64,000 nt of DNA from Actinomadura sp. KC345 (GTDB lineage: Bacteria > Actinomycetota > Actinomycetes > Streptosporangiales > Streptosporangiaceae). The first letter of the stretch is position 1. Each line of letters opens with the position of its first letter. Of this stretch, positions 33,350 to 41,553 are shown piece after piece. Position numbers and translations under genes: made by a program. The notes beneath the pieces are model-generated. The model did not search any database, was not told the DNA's origin, and worked only from the letters and a program-made list of their open reading frames with translations. Where the stretch lies: the NCBI RefSeq assembly GCF_004348515.1, contig NZ_SMKH01000006.1:1-64000 (forward strand), written 5' to 3'.

Positions 33350-34276
33350 GTGGCAGTTTGGGCGAAGAAGGCGCGCTCCGAGAAGGAGCCCGAGGACGGC
33401 GGCGGTGGGCGCCGCCGTCGCGGCGGCCTGGGCTGGGCAGCGGGCCTGTCGGTCATCATCGTGCTGCTGGCCGTCGGCGGGTACGCGCTGTTCCAGGGGG
33501 CCCGCCCCTACCTGCACGGTTCCGGATGCGAGGTGACGGCGAGCGCGGGCAAGATGCCGCTCGACCTGGAGCAGGCCGCCAACGCGGCCACGATCGCCGC
33601 CGTCGCGTTCCGCAAGCGGCTGCCCGAGCGCGCCGTGGTGATCGCCTACGCGACCGCCATCCAGGAGTCGCACATCCGCAACCTGGAGGGCGGCGACCGC
33701 GACTCGGTCGGCATGTTCCAGCAGCGCCCGTCCCAGGGATGGGGCACCCCGGACAAGCTCCGCGACCCGGTCATCTCCACCAGCAAGTTCTTCGACGCGC
33801 TCGTCCAGGTGCAGGGTTACGTCGACCACGACCTGCACATCGCGGCGCAGGAGGTGCAGAAGAGCGCCGACGGCGAGGCCTACGCCCAGCACGAGGACGA
33901 GGGCACGCTGCTCGCGGCGGCGTTCACCGGCCGCGAGCCCGGCACGGCGCGCTGCTGGTACCCGCCCGACGAGCAGACCGGCTCGCGCCGCCCGGAGGCG
34001 CTCCGGGAGATGCGCCGCGCGTTCGGCAGCAGGCTCCAGGTGGGCGGCCCCGGCCCCCTCACGGCCGGTGCCCCGTCCCGCCCGGACTCCTGGAACTCGG
34101 TGAAGGCGGCCAGCACCCGCGAAGGCTGGGCCGTCGCCGCCTGGGCGATGGCGCACGCCCAGGTCTACGGCCTCACCGAGGTCCGCTACGCCGGCAAGCA
34201 CTGGCAGTCCGAAGCCGGCCACGACGGCTGGACCACCGACCCCGACGCCCCCAAGGACACCGTCATCATCAAGTGA
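33350..34276 (+). CDS. Membrane-anchored protein with lysozyme-like pattern
   Basis: A protein of about 308 residues. A Lys/Glu/Gly/Arg-rich cytoplasmic start is followed by one span (about 28-50, LGWAAGLSVIIVLLAVGGYA). The extracytoplasmic domain has IAYATAIQESHIRNLEGGDR and DSVGMFQQRPSQGWGTPDKL. The Glu in QESHIRNL and the GMFQQRPSQGWG stretch resemble transglycosylase-like proteins often misnamed heavy-metal transporters in actinobacteria. Peptidoglycan action is an inference. GTG 33350 is preferred; the frame also opens at GTG 33323. Confidence 0.7.
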   Translation: MAVWAKKARSEKEPEDGGGGRRRRGGLGWAAGLSVIIVLLAVGGYALFQGARPYLHGSGCEVTASAGKMPLDLEQAANAATIAAVAFRKRLPERAVVIAYATAIQESHIRNLEGGDRDSVGMFQQRPSQGWGTPDKLRDPVISTSKFFDALVQVQGYVDHDLHIAAQEVQKSADGEAYAQHEDEGTLLAAAFTGREPGTARCWYPPDEQTGSRRPEALREMRRAFGSRLQVGGPGPLTAGAPSRPDSWNSVKAASTREGWAVAAWAMAHAQVYGLTEVRYAGKHWQSEAGHDGWTTDPDAPKDTVIIK

Positions 34277-34296
34277 CCGCCACCGCCCGGCGGGAT

Positions 34297-34431
34297 TCAG
34301 ACGGGCAGGACGCCCTTGAAATGCCAGGGCGTCACGTCGGGATGGGTGGTGGCCAACCAGCCGTCCGTGACGCCGTCCGCGGCGACTTCTCCCAGGTGGC
34401 GAAAGAACGGCGGCCGGACTCGGCCCCATGA
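34297..34431 (-). pseudogene. Possible truncated gene tail at the left edge of the defence island
   Basis: The minus strand reads FFRHLGEVAADGVTDGWLAT and THPDVTPWHFKGVLPV then stop at 34297. Upstream it runs without a start into hsdR. The composition looks coding and the segment ends cleanly, so it may be the stump of a chromosomal gene cut by island insertion. I cannot name the family. Confidence 0.3.
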
Positions 34432-34452
34432 GAGGGTGCGAGTGCCCGGTTC

Positions 34453-36924
34453 GTGTCGGAGGCGTCGAGTAGAAATAAGGACGTGACGTCCAGATTCCAG
34501 GACCCCCTTGAGGACGAGACCTGCCGCCGCTTCGTCCTTCCCGCCCTGGAGGGTGCCGGTTGGCGGGAAGACCAGATCCGTGCCCAGTACCCGATCAACC
34601 TCGGCCGCATCCGCGCGACCGCCCGCCGCCATCTGCAGGAAAGGCCGCTGAAGGCCGACTATGTGCTGTCGTACTCCGACGGGTTGCCCATCGCCGTCAT
34701 CGAGGCCAAGCGCACCCGCCGAGACCCGGAGGACGGTTACGAGCAGGTCAAGCGGTACGCCCGCCTGCTGGACGTTCCCTTCGCCTACACGACGAACGGG
34801 CACCGCATCCTGGAATACGACGCCCGGACCGGCCGCCTGGCGGAGATTCAGGAGTTCCCCTCCCCCCAGGAGCTGTGGTCCCGGTTCCGGCGGGAACGAG
34901 AACTCACCGACGACCATCAGGCAGGGCTGGCCTCGGCGCCGCTCAATTCGACGCTCCGCAACTGGGACGGCACACCGAAGGAACCGCGGTACTACCAGCG
35001 CATAGCGATCAATCGGACGGTCCAGGCCATCGCTTCCGGCAGGTCGCGGATGCTGCTCGTCCTGGCCACCGGCACGGGAAAGACTCTCGTCGCCTCACAG
35101 ATCGTCGCCAAGTTGTGGAACGCGAATTGGCCGGGCGGCCGCAGGCCCCGCGTCCTCTACCTGGCCGACCGCAGCATCCTGATCGACCAGCCCAAGGACG
35201 ACTACTTCGTGCCGATGTTCGGCGAAGCGGTGCACAAACTCGGCGGCGGTGACGCCAAGACGGGCAGGAACATCTATCTGGCGCTCTACCAGTCACTGGA
35301 CAGCAGCGGCGATGAGGAGAGTCTGTACAAGCAGTTCCCCGCGGACCACTTCGATCTCATCATCGTCGACGAATGCCACCGGGGCAGCGCGGCTGAGAAC
35401 TCGAGATGGCGGGCGATCCTGGAGTACTACTCTCCCGCCGTGCAGATCGGCCTGACCGCGACCCCGGTCCTCGGGAAGGACACCGACACCTACGGCTACT
35501 TCGGGGAGCCGCTGTACGAGTACACGCTCGCGCAGGGCATCGAGGACGGGTTTCTGGCCCCCTACCGGGTCCGGAAGGTGCGGCTGAACGTCGACATGAC
35601 GGGCTGGCGTCCCGATCCCGGGCAGAAGGACCTTCTCGGCCGGGAGATTCCGGACAAACTCTACGGTCCGAGAGAGTACGAGCGTGTTCTCGCCATCATC
35701 GAGCGGACCGAGGAGGCCGCCCGCTATCTGACCGACTTCCTGCACCGCACCGACCGGATGGGGAAGACGATCGTGTTCTGCGCCAGCACCGAGCACGCCT
35801 TCCGGATGATGAAAGCCCTGAACAACGCCAACGCCGACCTGGCGCGCCGGTACGACGGCAAGTACGCGTGCCGTATCACCGCGGCGGACGGCGATCCCGG
35901 CCGGGAATTGCTGGACGAGTTCCGCGAGGAGGCCACCGACGTCCCGGTGATCGCGGTCACGTCCCGGCTGCTGTCGACCGGCGTGGACATCCCGACGCTG
36001 CGCAACATCGTGCTCTTCCGCGTGATCAGGTCGATGCCGGAGTTCAAGCAGATCATCGGGCGCGGCACCCGCTTGTTCCCGGAGGCCGGCAAGTTCTCCT
36101 TCGACATCATCGATTTCGTCGACGCGACACGCCTGTTCAACGACCCCGACTTCGACGGCCCGCCGATGCGCGTGGTGCGGGACGAGACCGACGCCGACGG
36201 CAACATCACCGACTCCGTCAACGAGGACGTCCCCGGCGATGAGGAGATGGTCGCAGAGCCCGGAGCCGAGTACGAGGAGCAGGACGGCGGCACCCTGCCC
36301 CCGTTCGTCACCGACCCGGACGAGGTGGAGGAGATCCTCGCCAGCCCGAACAGGTTCTACGTCGACGGCGTCCAGGTAACGCAATGGGGCAGCGCGTTCT
36401 ACGTGTCGGACACCGATGCCGCGGGAGGGCTGCGGCTGATCGAGTACGAGCAGTTCGTCCGGGGACAGGTCATCAGGCTCAACCTGGAACCGCACCAACT
36501 CCTTGGGCAGTGGGCGCATGCGAAGAGCAGGCAGGAACTGCGCAAGCTGCTGGACGAGAGCCATATCGTCCCGGAGGATCTCGCCGAATGGGCGGGACGC
36601 CCGGACGCGGACACGATCGACCTGTTGCTCTACCTGGCGTGGGAGATTCCGCTCCTGTCCCGGTCGGAGCGGGCGCGCCGGGTGGCTGTCCGGCACCGGG
36701 AGTTCCTCGACTCGTTCGCTCCCCAGGCCCGCGAGGTGCTCGATAGGGTTCTGGACCAGTACGCCGCACGGGGGTCCGAGGAGTTGGAGATCCGGGCGCT
36801 GCGTTCGGACGCCTACAGCTCGGACTTCGGCAACGTCCTGGAGATCGGTGAACGCTTCGGCGGCGGCGACCGGTTGCGCGAGGCGCTCGACGAGTTGAAC
36901 AGCCTGGTCTACACCGCATCCTGA
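34453..36924 (+). CDS. hsdR: Type I restriction enzyme R subunit
   Basis: An 823-residue motor-nuclease. The N-terminal PD-(D/E)xK nuclease has Asp in KADYVLSY and IAVIEAKRTRRD (about residues 72-95). The SF2 translocase has LVLATGTGKTLVASQI (Walker A, about 198), IIVDECHRGSA (DECH, about 305), GLTATPVLG, and helicase C motifs TIVFCASTEHAFRM and QIIGRGTRLFPEAGKFSFDI. A C-terminal domain of about 200 residues contacts the methylase core. GTG 34453 has no clear ribosome-binding site; GTG 34483 (MTSRFQDP) is an alternative. Its partners HsdM/HsdS are separated from it by the AbiE genes. Confidence 0.92.
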   Translation: MSEASSRNKDVTSRFQDPLEDETCRRFVLPALEGAGWREDQIRAQYPINLGRIRATARRHLQERPLKADYVLSYSDGLPIAVIEAKRTRRDPEDGYEQVKRYARLLDVPFAYTTNGHRILEYDARTGRLAEIQEFPSPQELWSRFRRERELTDDHQAGLASAPLNSTLRNWDGTPKEPRYYQRIAINRTVQAIASGRSRMLLVLATGTGKTLVASQIVAKLWNANWPGGRRPRVLYLADRSILIDQPKDDYFVPMFGEAVHKLGGGDAKTGRNIYLALYQSLDSSGDEESLYKQFPADHFDLIIVDECHRGSAAENSRWRAILEYYSPAVQIGLTATPVLGKDTDTYGYFGEPLYEYTLAQGIEDGFLAPYRVRKVRLNVDMTGWRPDPGQKDLLGREIPDKLYGPREYERVLAIIERTEEAARYLTDFLHRTDRMGKTIVFCASTEHAFRMMKALNNANADLARRYDGKYACRITAADGDPGRELLDEFREEATDVPVIAVTSRLLSTGVDIPTLRNIVLFRVIRSMPEFKQIIGRGTRLFPEAGKFSFDIIDFVDATRLFNDPDFDGPPMRVVRDETDADGNITDSVNEDVPGDEEMVAEPGAEYEEQDGGTLPPFVTDPDEVEEILASPNRFYVDGVQVTQWGSAFYVSDTDAAGGLRLIEYEQFVRGQVIRLNLEPHQLLGQWAHAKSRQELRKLLDESHIVPEDLAEWAGRPDADTIDLLLYLAWEIPLLSRSERARRVAVRHREFLDSFAPQAREVLDRVLDQYAARGSEELEIRALRSDAYSSDFGNVLEIGERFGGGDRLREALDELNSLVYTAS

Positions 36925-36986
36925 CCTTCAAGTCTCTTTTAGTTGCAAGTGGACATCCTGCACCAAACTAAAAGTGACTTGAAGGT
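36924..36986. promoter_or_regulatory. Inverted-repeat operator before abiEi
   Basis: Arms of 21 bases at 36924-36944 and 36966-36986, beginning ACCTTCAAGTC and ending GACTTGAAGGT, match at all but one position around a 21-base spacer. The first base of the left arm is the last base of the hsdR stop, and the right arm ends 22 bases before abiEi. AbiEi antitoxins repress their own promoters through inverted repeats, so this is the expected site. The spacer and arms are much more AT-rich than the surroundings. Confidence 0.75.
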
Positions 36987-37008
36987 GTATTCGCGATAGA
37001 GTCGCCGG

Positions 37009-37611
37009 ATGCGGCAGCGAGACGACGAGCCTCGCGCCCGGCTGTGGCGCCGGGCGGCACGTCAGCGCGGCTACTTCACCGCAGCCCAGGCCCTTGAGGA
37101 CGGCTACTCCTACCAGTCGCAGTACTTCCATGCGCAGCGCGGCAACTGGACGCGCGTCGATCGCGGGGTCTACCGCTTCCGCGAGTTCGCCGACCTGCCG
37201 ACCGGCGAGAACGATCATCTCGTCCGCTGGACGCTCTGGAGCCGGGACCTGGCGGTGGTGTCGCACAGCACCGCTCTCGGCGTTCACGACCTGGGCATCG
37301 CGAACCCCGCCGAGATCCACCTGACGGTCCCCCCGGGTTTCCGGCAGCGGGACGCGGCGGTCGTCGTCCACCGCGCCGAATTGTCCCCGGAGGAGATCGA
37401 AGAGCATGAAGGGTTCCGGGTGACCACACCCGTACGCGCCATCGCAGAGTCAGCCGCCGACCGGCTCGACCAGGACGCGATCGACTCCGCCGTTGCCGAG
37501 CTGCTCGCCCGCGGAGCCGCCACCAAGGGGCAGATCCTCCGGGCCGCGCAGCACCTGGGCGCACGCGCGGAACTCGCCGTCGAGCGGGCCTTCGGAGCGG
37601 AACGCGCATGA
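37009..37611 (+). CDS. abiEi: AbiEi antitoxin, type IV toxin-antitoxin
   Basis: A 200-residue protein with the AbiEi layout. The N-terminal winged helix is RGYFTAAQALEDGYSYQSQY with WTRVDRGVYRFREF (about 20-60). The following domain contains VVSHSTALGVHDLG and IHLTVPPGF, as in AbiEi_4-type antitoxins, and a helical C-terminus. It should repress the operon and counter AbiEii without direct protein inhibition. The ATG at 37009 starts the co-directional set abiEi-abiEii-hsdM-hsdS, with GTGA/ATGA overlaps or 6-base spacing throughout. Confidence 0.88.
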   Translation: MRQRDDEPRARLWRRAARQRGYFTAAQALEDGYSYQSQYFHAQRGNWTRVDRGVYRFREFADLPTGENDHLVRWTLWSRDLAVVSHSTALGVHDLGIANPAEIHLTVPPGFRQRDAAVVVHRAELSPEEIEEHEGFRVTTPVRAIAESAADRLDQDAIDSAVAELLARGAATKGQILRAAQHLGARAELAVERAFGAERA

Positions 37612-38474
37612 GCCGCTACGCGAACGCGGTCGATCTTCGACGCGCGCTTGAGGCCCGGCTCAAGCAGCGTGCGGACGAGACCGGCACGGACCTCAGCCGC
37701 CTGCGCCGCGTCGCGGTGTTCGACCGGATCGGCGCCCGGCTGTCCGCCGCCGAACGGGGATGGGTGCTCAAGGGAGGCGCGTCCCTTGAGTTCCGCCTGG
37801 GTGTCCGCGCCCGCGCGACGAAGGACATCGACCTGGCGCTGCCGGACGGGCCGTGCGATGGCGAGTCTCTACGCGAGGAACTCATCGAAGCACTTTCGGT
37901 GGACGTCGACGGCGACCGCTTCGTGTTCACCGTCAAGCCTCCCGTGGGACTGGAACCCGATGCGGCGGGACGCCCCGGCTGGCGCTTCTCCATTGACGCC
38001 ATGCTCGCAGGAAAGTCGTTCGCCTCCATCAGGTTGGACGTCGTCCTGCGCGGCGAGGAACTCGCGGCGACGGAACGTATCGCTCTGCCGGGCGTCCTGG
38101 CCTTCGCGGACGTGCCACCGCGCACGATCGAGTCGGTGGACCGCCGCCAGCACTTCGCGGAGAAGCTCCACGCCTTCACACGTGACTACGGCACCCGCCC
38201 GAACACGCGGGTGAAGGACCTCGTGGACATGGTCCTGCTCATCGAGGACGGTCTCCCCTCGGAGAGGTCTCTGCTGGACGTGGTGAGCCACGTGTTCGCC
38301 GCCCGCGAGGCCCAGCCGGTTCCGCAGGCCCTTCCCGACCCGCCGCCCGTCTGGGCGAAGGAGTATCCGAAGCTCGCCGAGGACCGGACGCTCACTGAGC
38401 CGGACCTCGCCGTAGCGCTCGATCTGGTCCGCAAGTTCTGGGCGCAAGCCCTCACCACGGAAACGGAAGTCTGA
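37608..38474 (+). CDS. abiEii: AbiEii nucleotidyltransferase toxin
   Basis: A 288-residue DUF1814-family nucleotidyltransferase. The GS-x-DxD core is WVLKGGASLEFRLGVRARAT followed by KDIDLAL (about 45-72, metal-binding Asp pair). RLDVVLRGEE gives the third acidic position. The Lys-containing motif is RRQHFAEKLHAFTRD, and VKDLVDMVLLIEDG completes the family signature. The catalytic residues are intact. It overlaps abiEi by 4 bases (ATGA) and ends 6 bases before hsdM. Confidence 0.92.
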   Translation: MSRYANAVDLRRALEARLKQRADETGTDLSRLRRVAVFDRIGARLSAAERGWVLKGGASLEFRLGVRARATKDIDLALPDGPCDGESLREELIEALSVDVDGDRFVFTVKPPVGLEPDAAGRPGWRFSIDAMLAGKSFASIRLDVVLRGEELAATERIALPGVLAFADVPPRTIESVDRRQHFAEKLHAFTRDYGTRPNTRVKDLVDMVLLIEDGLPSERSLLDVVSHVFAAREAQPVPQALPDPPPVWAKEYPKLAEDRTLTEPDLAVALDLVRKFWAQALTTETEV

Positions 38475-38480
38475 CCCGTC

Positions 38481-39971
38481 ATGGCTCCAGCCAAGAAGAA
38501 GACCGAGGACACCAGTTCCCGCGCAAGGCTCGGTTCAGTGATCAAGTCGGCCCGCGACATCATGCGCAAGGACGCCGGCCTGAACGGCGACCTAGATCGG
38601 CTCCCCCTGCTGTCCTGGCTGTTGTTCCTCCGCGCCTTCGACGCTTTGGAGAAGCAACGCGAGGCATATGAGGACGATTTCCGGCCTGCCATTGACCCCG
38701 AGTTTCAGTGGAGCACCTGGGCCAATGACGAGAACATCACCGGAGATGAACTACTCGAGTTCGTCAATGGCGAGTTGCTCCCTTACCTGAGCGACCTCAA
38801 GAGTAGCGACCCGGGCGACCCGCGCAACGTCCTCGGCCAGGTATTCCAGGGTGTCCAGAATCGTATCGCCTCCGGCTACCTGCTCCGCGACCTCCTCAAC
38901 CAGATCAAGAAGATCGACTTCACGTCCAGCGACGACATTCATACAATGGCGTACCTGTACGAGTCGCTGCTGAAAGAGGTCCGGGACGCAGCCGGCGACT
39001 CCGGCGAATTCTACACCCCGCGCGCCGTCATCCGCTTCATGGTCGAGCAGACGTTCCTGGAACTCGACGAAAAGATTCTCGACCCTGCCTGCGGGACCGG
39101 AGGCTTCCTGGTTGAGGCATACACGGAGCTGACCAACGGCCGGAAACTTGGAATTCTCCAGCAGGAGAAGCTTTGGCGCGATCTGCGCGGCATCGAAAAG
39201 AAGCCGCTCCCGTACCTGCTATGCATGATGAACCTGATCCTGCATGGCATCACCGAACCCAAGATCCTGCACACCAACGCGCTGAGGCACATGCTGAACG
39301 AGTCCGGGCCGAGTGACCGCGTGGACGTGATCCTCACCAACCCGCCCTTCGGCGGGGAAGAAGAGGACTCGATCGCCAAGGCTTTCCCGAAGGGCTACCA
39401 GACCCGTGAGACAGCCTGGCTGTTCCTTCACGAGGTCATCAAGAAACTCAAGCCGGACGGCCGATGCGCGATCGTCCTCCCGAATGGGGCACTCTTCGGC
39501 GAGGGCATCGGCGCAAAGATCAAGAAGAAGCTGATGGACGAGTGCAACCTGCACACCATCGTCCGACTCCCCCAAGGCGTCTTCGCGCCCTACACCCAGA
39601 TCCCCGCGAACCTGCTCTTCTTCGACAAGACCGGAACCACGAAGGAGACCTGGTTCTACCAGATCGACCCACCCGAAGGCCGCAAGGGCTACGCCAAAAC
39701 CAGGCCCATGCGCTACGAGGAATTCGCCGAATGTGCCGAATGGTGGGGCGGCAAGGAGCGAGCGAACCGCGAGAAGACCCAGCGCGCCTGGTGCGTCCCC
39801 ATCGCAGACATCATCGCCAACGACTACAACCTCAACCTCACCAACCCTGCCGACGAGGACGACCTAGCCCACCACCCGCCTGCCGAATTGCTAGCAGACC
39901 TCATCGCAACCGAGAACGAGATCCTCTCTATCCTCAGGGAGCTTAAAGATGACCTGGAGGCCCACGGATGA
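38481..39971 (+). CDS. hsdM: Type I restriction-modification N6-adenine methylase subunit
   Basis: A 496-residue methylase. The N-terminal helical HsdM_N domain (about 15-135) has LSWLLFLRAFDALE. The catalytic domain has GEFYTPRAVIRFMVEQTF, SAM motif I LDPACGTGGFLVEAY (about 200) and motif IV VDVILTNPPFGGEEED (NPPF, about 285). ATG 38481 follows abiEii closely. The stop overlaps the hsdS start (ATGA). It should methylate adenines in both half-sites with HsdS. Confidence 0.95.
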   Translation: MAPAKKKTEDTSSRARLGSVIKSARDIMRKDAGLNGDLDRLPLLSWLLFLRAFDALEKQREAYEDDFRPAIDPEFQWSTWANDENITGDELLEFVNGELLPYLSDLKSSDPGDPRNVLGQVFQGVQNRIASGYLLRDLLNQIKKIDFTSSDDIHTMAYLYESLLKEVRDAAGDSGEFYTPRAVIRFMVEQTFLELDEKILDPACGTGGFLVEAYTELTNGRKLGILQQEKLWRDLRGIEKKPLPYLLCMMNLILHGITEPKILHTNALRHMLNESGPSDRVDVILTNPPFGGEEEDSIAKAFPKGYQTRETAWLFLHEVIKKLKPDGRCAIVLPNGALFGEGIGAKIKKKLMDECNLHTIVRLPQGVFAPYTQIPANLLFFDKTGTTKETWFYQIDPPEGRKGYAKTRPMRYEEFAECAEWWGGKERANREKTQRAWCVPIADIIANDYNLNLTNPADEDDLAHHPPAELLADLIATENEILSILRELKDDLEAHG

Positions 39972-41113
39972 CGGCTCAGCCCGTTCGCCTTGGCGACGAA
40001 CTACAGCTTGAGCGATTCCCTGTCGCGGTTTCAACTGACACCGAGTACACCCAGATCGGCATCCGCTCGTTCGGTAGAGGGATATTTCACCGCGACAAGA
40101 TGCCCGGCAACGAACTAAGCAAACTGCGCTACTTCGAAGTCACTCCTGAGCGCCTGATCGTGAGCAACATCATGGCCTGGGAGGGCGCAATTGCTGTGTC
40201 AACTGATCGGGATCGTGACTGCATCGCATCAAATCGATTCCTCAGCTACGCGCCGTCAACCAACGTAGACGTACGATACCTAAACTACTACTTCCAGAGC
40301 GCCCCTGGCATGAGGGCAATTCGAGGCACATCCACTGGGACGGTTCTTCGGAACCAGACACTGTCCATCAAGGACTTTGAGAATCTAGTAGTACCGCTGC
40401 CAGACGTGAAGGAGCAGCGCCGCATCGCCGCCCGTCTGGACGCCGCGCTAGCGAAACTCGCGCACGTGAAAGGGCTTAGAGAACATCGCGCCCGACTGTG
40501 CGCTGCTCTAGCCGAGTCCATGATAGGCAGCGCCATCGAGTCACCGCAATCCGTCGGGCTGATCGGCGATATCATGACCCTCACCCGGCGTCCTGTCGCA
40601 CCGGAGCCCGGCAAGACTTACCGGGAAATTGGCATACGCTCCTTCGGCAGAGGCGTCTTCCATAAAGAGCCCGTCACAAGCGAAGATCTTGGAAACAAGA
40701 GAGTATTCGCCATCAGGCCGGGCGACCTGCTCTTCAGCAACGTCTTCGCATGGGAGGGAGCGGTTGCCTTGGCCAGCGAGACCGAAGCCGGTTTTATCGG
40801 TAGCCACCGGTTCATGACCTATCAGGTCAACGAGAACCGCGCGGACTCTTCTTATCTGCGCCATTATTTTACCTGCAAACCCGGGCTTGAAACCATCCGC
40901 CGCACTTCCCCTGGGTCCGCCGGACGTAACAAAACACTCGGCATCAAGAACTTCGAGGCGCAACCCATCCCACTGCCATCACTGAGCGAGCAGCACAAAG
41001 TCGGCCGCATTCTCGACGCAATCTCAAAGGGCATCAGCGCTAACGACAGTGCTGAAATAGTTGCCGCTTTCAAGCCGTCATTGCTAAACAAGGCGTTCAG
41101 TGGCCAACTTTAA
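39968..41113 (+). CDS. hsdS: Type I restriction specificity subunit with two similar target-recognition domains
   Basis: A 381-residue protein with two target-recognition domains, each followed by a helical spacer (VPLPDVKEQRRIAARLDAAL and IPLPSLSEQHKVGRILDAIS). The domains are clearly related to each other: IGIRSFGRGIFHRDKM (about 29) and IGIRSFGRGVFHKEPV (about 220), then SNIMAWEGAIAVS and SNVFAWEGAVALA. That predicts similar half-sites on both sides of the target. The gene is visibly more AT-rich than its surroundings, as is common for hsdS exchanged by transfer. Confidence 0.93.
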   Translation: MTAQPVRLGDELQLERFPVAVSTDTEYTQIGIRSFGRGIFHRDKMPGNELSKLRYFEVTPERLIVSNIMAWEGAIAVSTDRDRDCIASNRFLSYAPSTNVDVRYLNYYFQSAPGMRAIRGTSTGTVLRNQTLSIKDFENLVVPLPDVKEQRRIAARLDAALAKLAHVKGLREHRARLCAALAESMIGSAIESPQSVGLIGDIMTLTRRPVAPEPGKTYREIGIRSFGRGVFHKEPVTSEDLGNKRVFAIRPGDLLFSNVFAWEGAVALASETEAGFIGSHRFMTYQVNENRADSSYLRHYFTCKPGLETIRRTSPGSAGRNKTLGIKNFEAQPIPLPSLSEQHKVGRILDAISKGISANDSAEIVAAFKPSLLNKAFSGQL

Positions 41114-41162
41114 GGCCGGAGTGGCAGCCCAGGCCAGGCCAAGGCTGCCACTGTCGACCGCT

Positions 41163-41366
41163 TTACTGCGGTGCGGCAGCTTGTAGGTGGTCAAGCAGGT
41201 GGTGTGCCGCCACAGAAGGTAGCTCGAGAGTTGGGCCGTCTGGGTCTTTGGAGTCCCGGATCAGGAGCCCCTCTGGGACGGCCGCAATCTCTACGCACTC
41301 GCCGCCCGTACCGCCACTGTAGCTGCTCTTATGCCACAGCCGCGTTGTCTTCCCGGGTTGCTTCAT
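41163..41366 (-). CDS. DUF397 domain protein, second of a pair
   Basis: A 67-residue protein with WHKSSYSGGTGGECVEIAAV and LLIRDSKDPDGPTLELPS, the full DUF397 pattern. Its ATG overlaps the end of the upstream DUF397 gene by 38 bases in another frame. In actinobacteria DUF397 proteins are partners of HTH/DUF5753 regulators, where they behave like antitoxin-type or developmental switches. Confidence 0.88.
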   Translation of the reverse strand: MKQPGKTTRLWHKSSYSGGTGGECVEIAAVPEGLLIRDSKDPDGPTLELPSVAAHHLLDHLQAAAPQ

Positions 41367-41553
41367 CTAATGCTCGGCTGATCAGAGCACGGGCCGCCGC
41401 CGGGGTCAGGCCAATGGTAGGGCCATTCGGGTCCTTCGAGTCGCGAACAAGTACGCAACCGGGAATGACCGCGACCTCAACGCACTCACCACCCAAGCCG
41501 TTGCTGTAGCTACTCTTGCGCCACCGGGTAACCGCTGTGATCGGAGGGGTCAT
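41329..41553 (-). CDS. DUF397 domain protein, first of a pair
   Basis: A 74-residue protein with WRKSSYSNGLGGECVEVAVI, VLVRDSKDPNGPT and a helical end. ATG 41553 follows AGGAGACGTATC, a good ribosome-binding site, and lies 44 bases inside the 3' end of the HTH/DUF5753 gene. A recent tandem duplication with the next gene is likely, as both share CVE(I/V)A and DSKDP(D/N)GPT. Confidence 0.88.
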   Translation of the reverse strand: MTPPITAVTRWRKSSYSNGLGGECVEVAVIPGCVLVRDSKDPNGPTIGLTPAAARALISRALDEATREDNAAVA

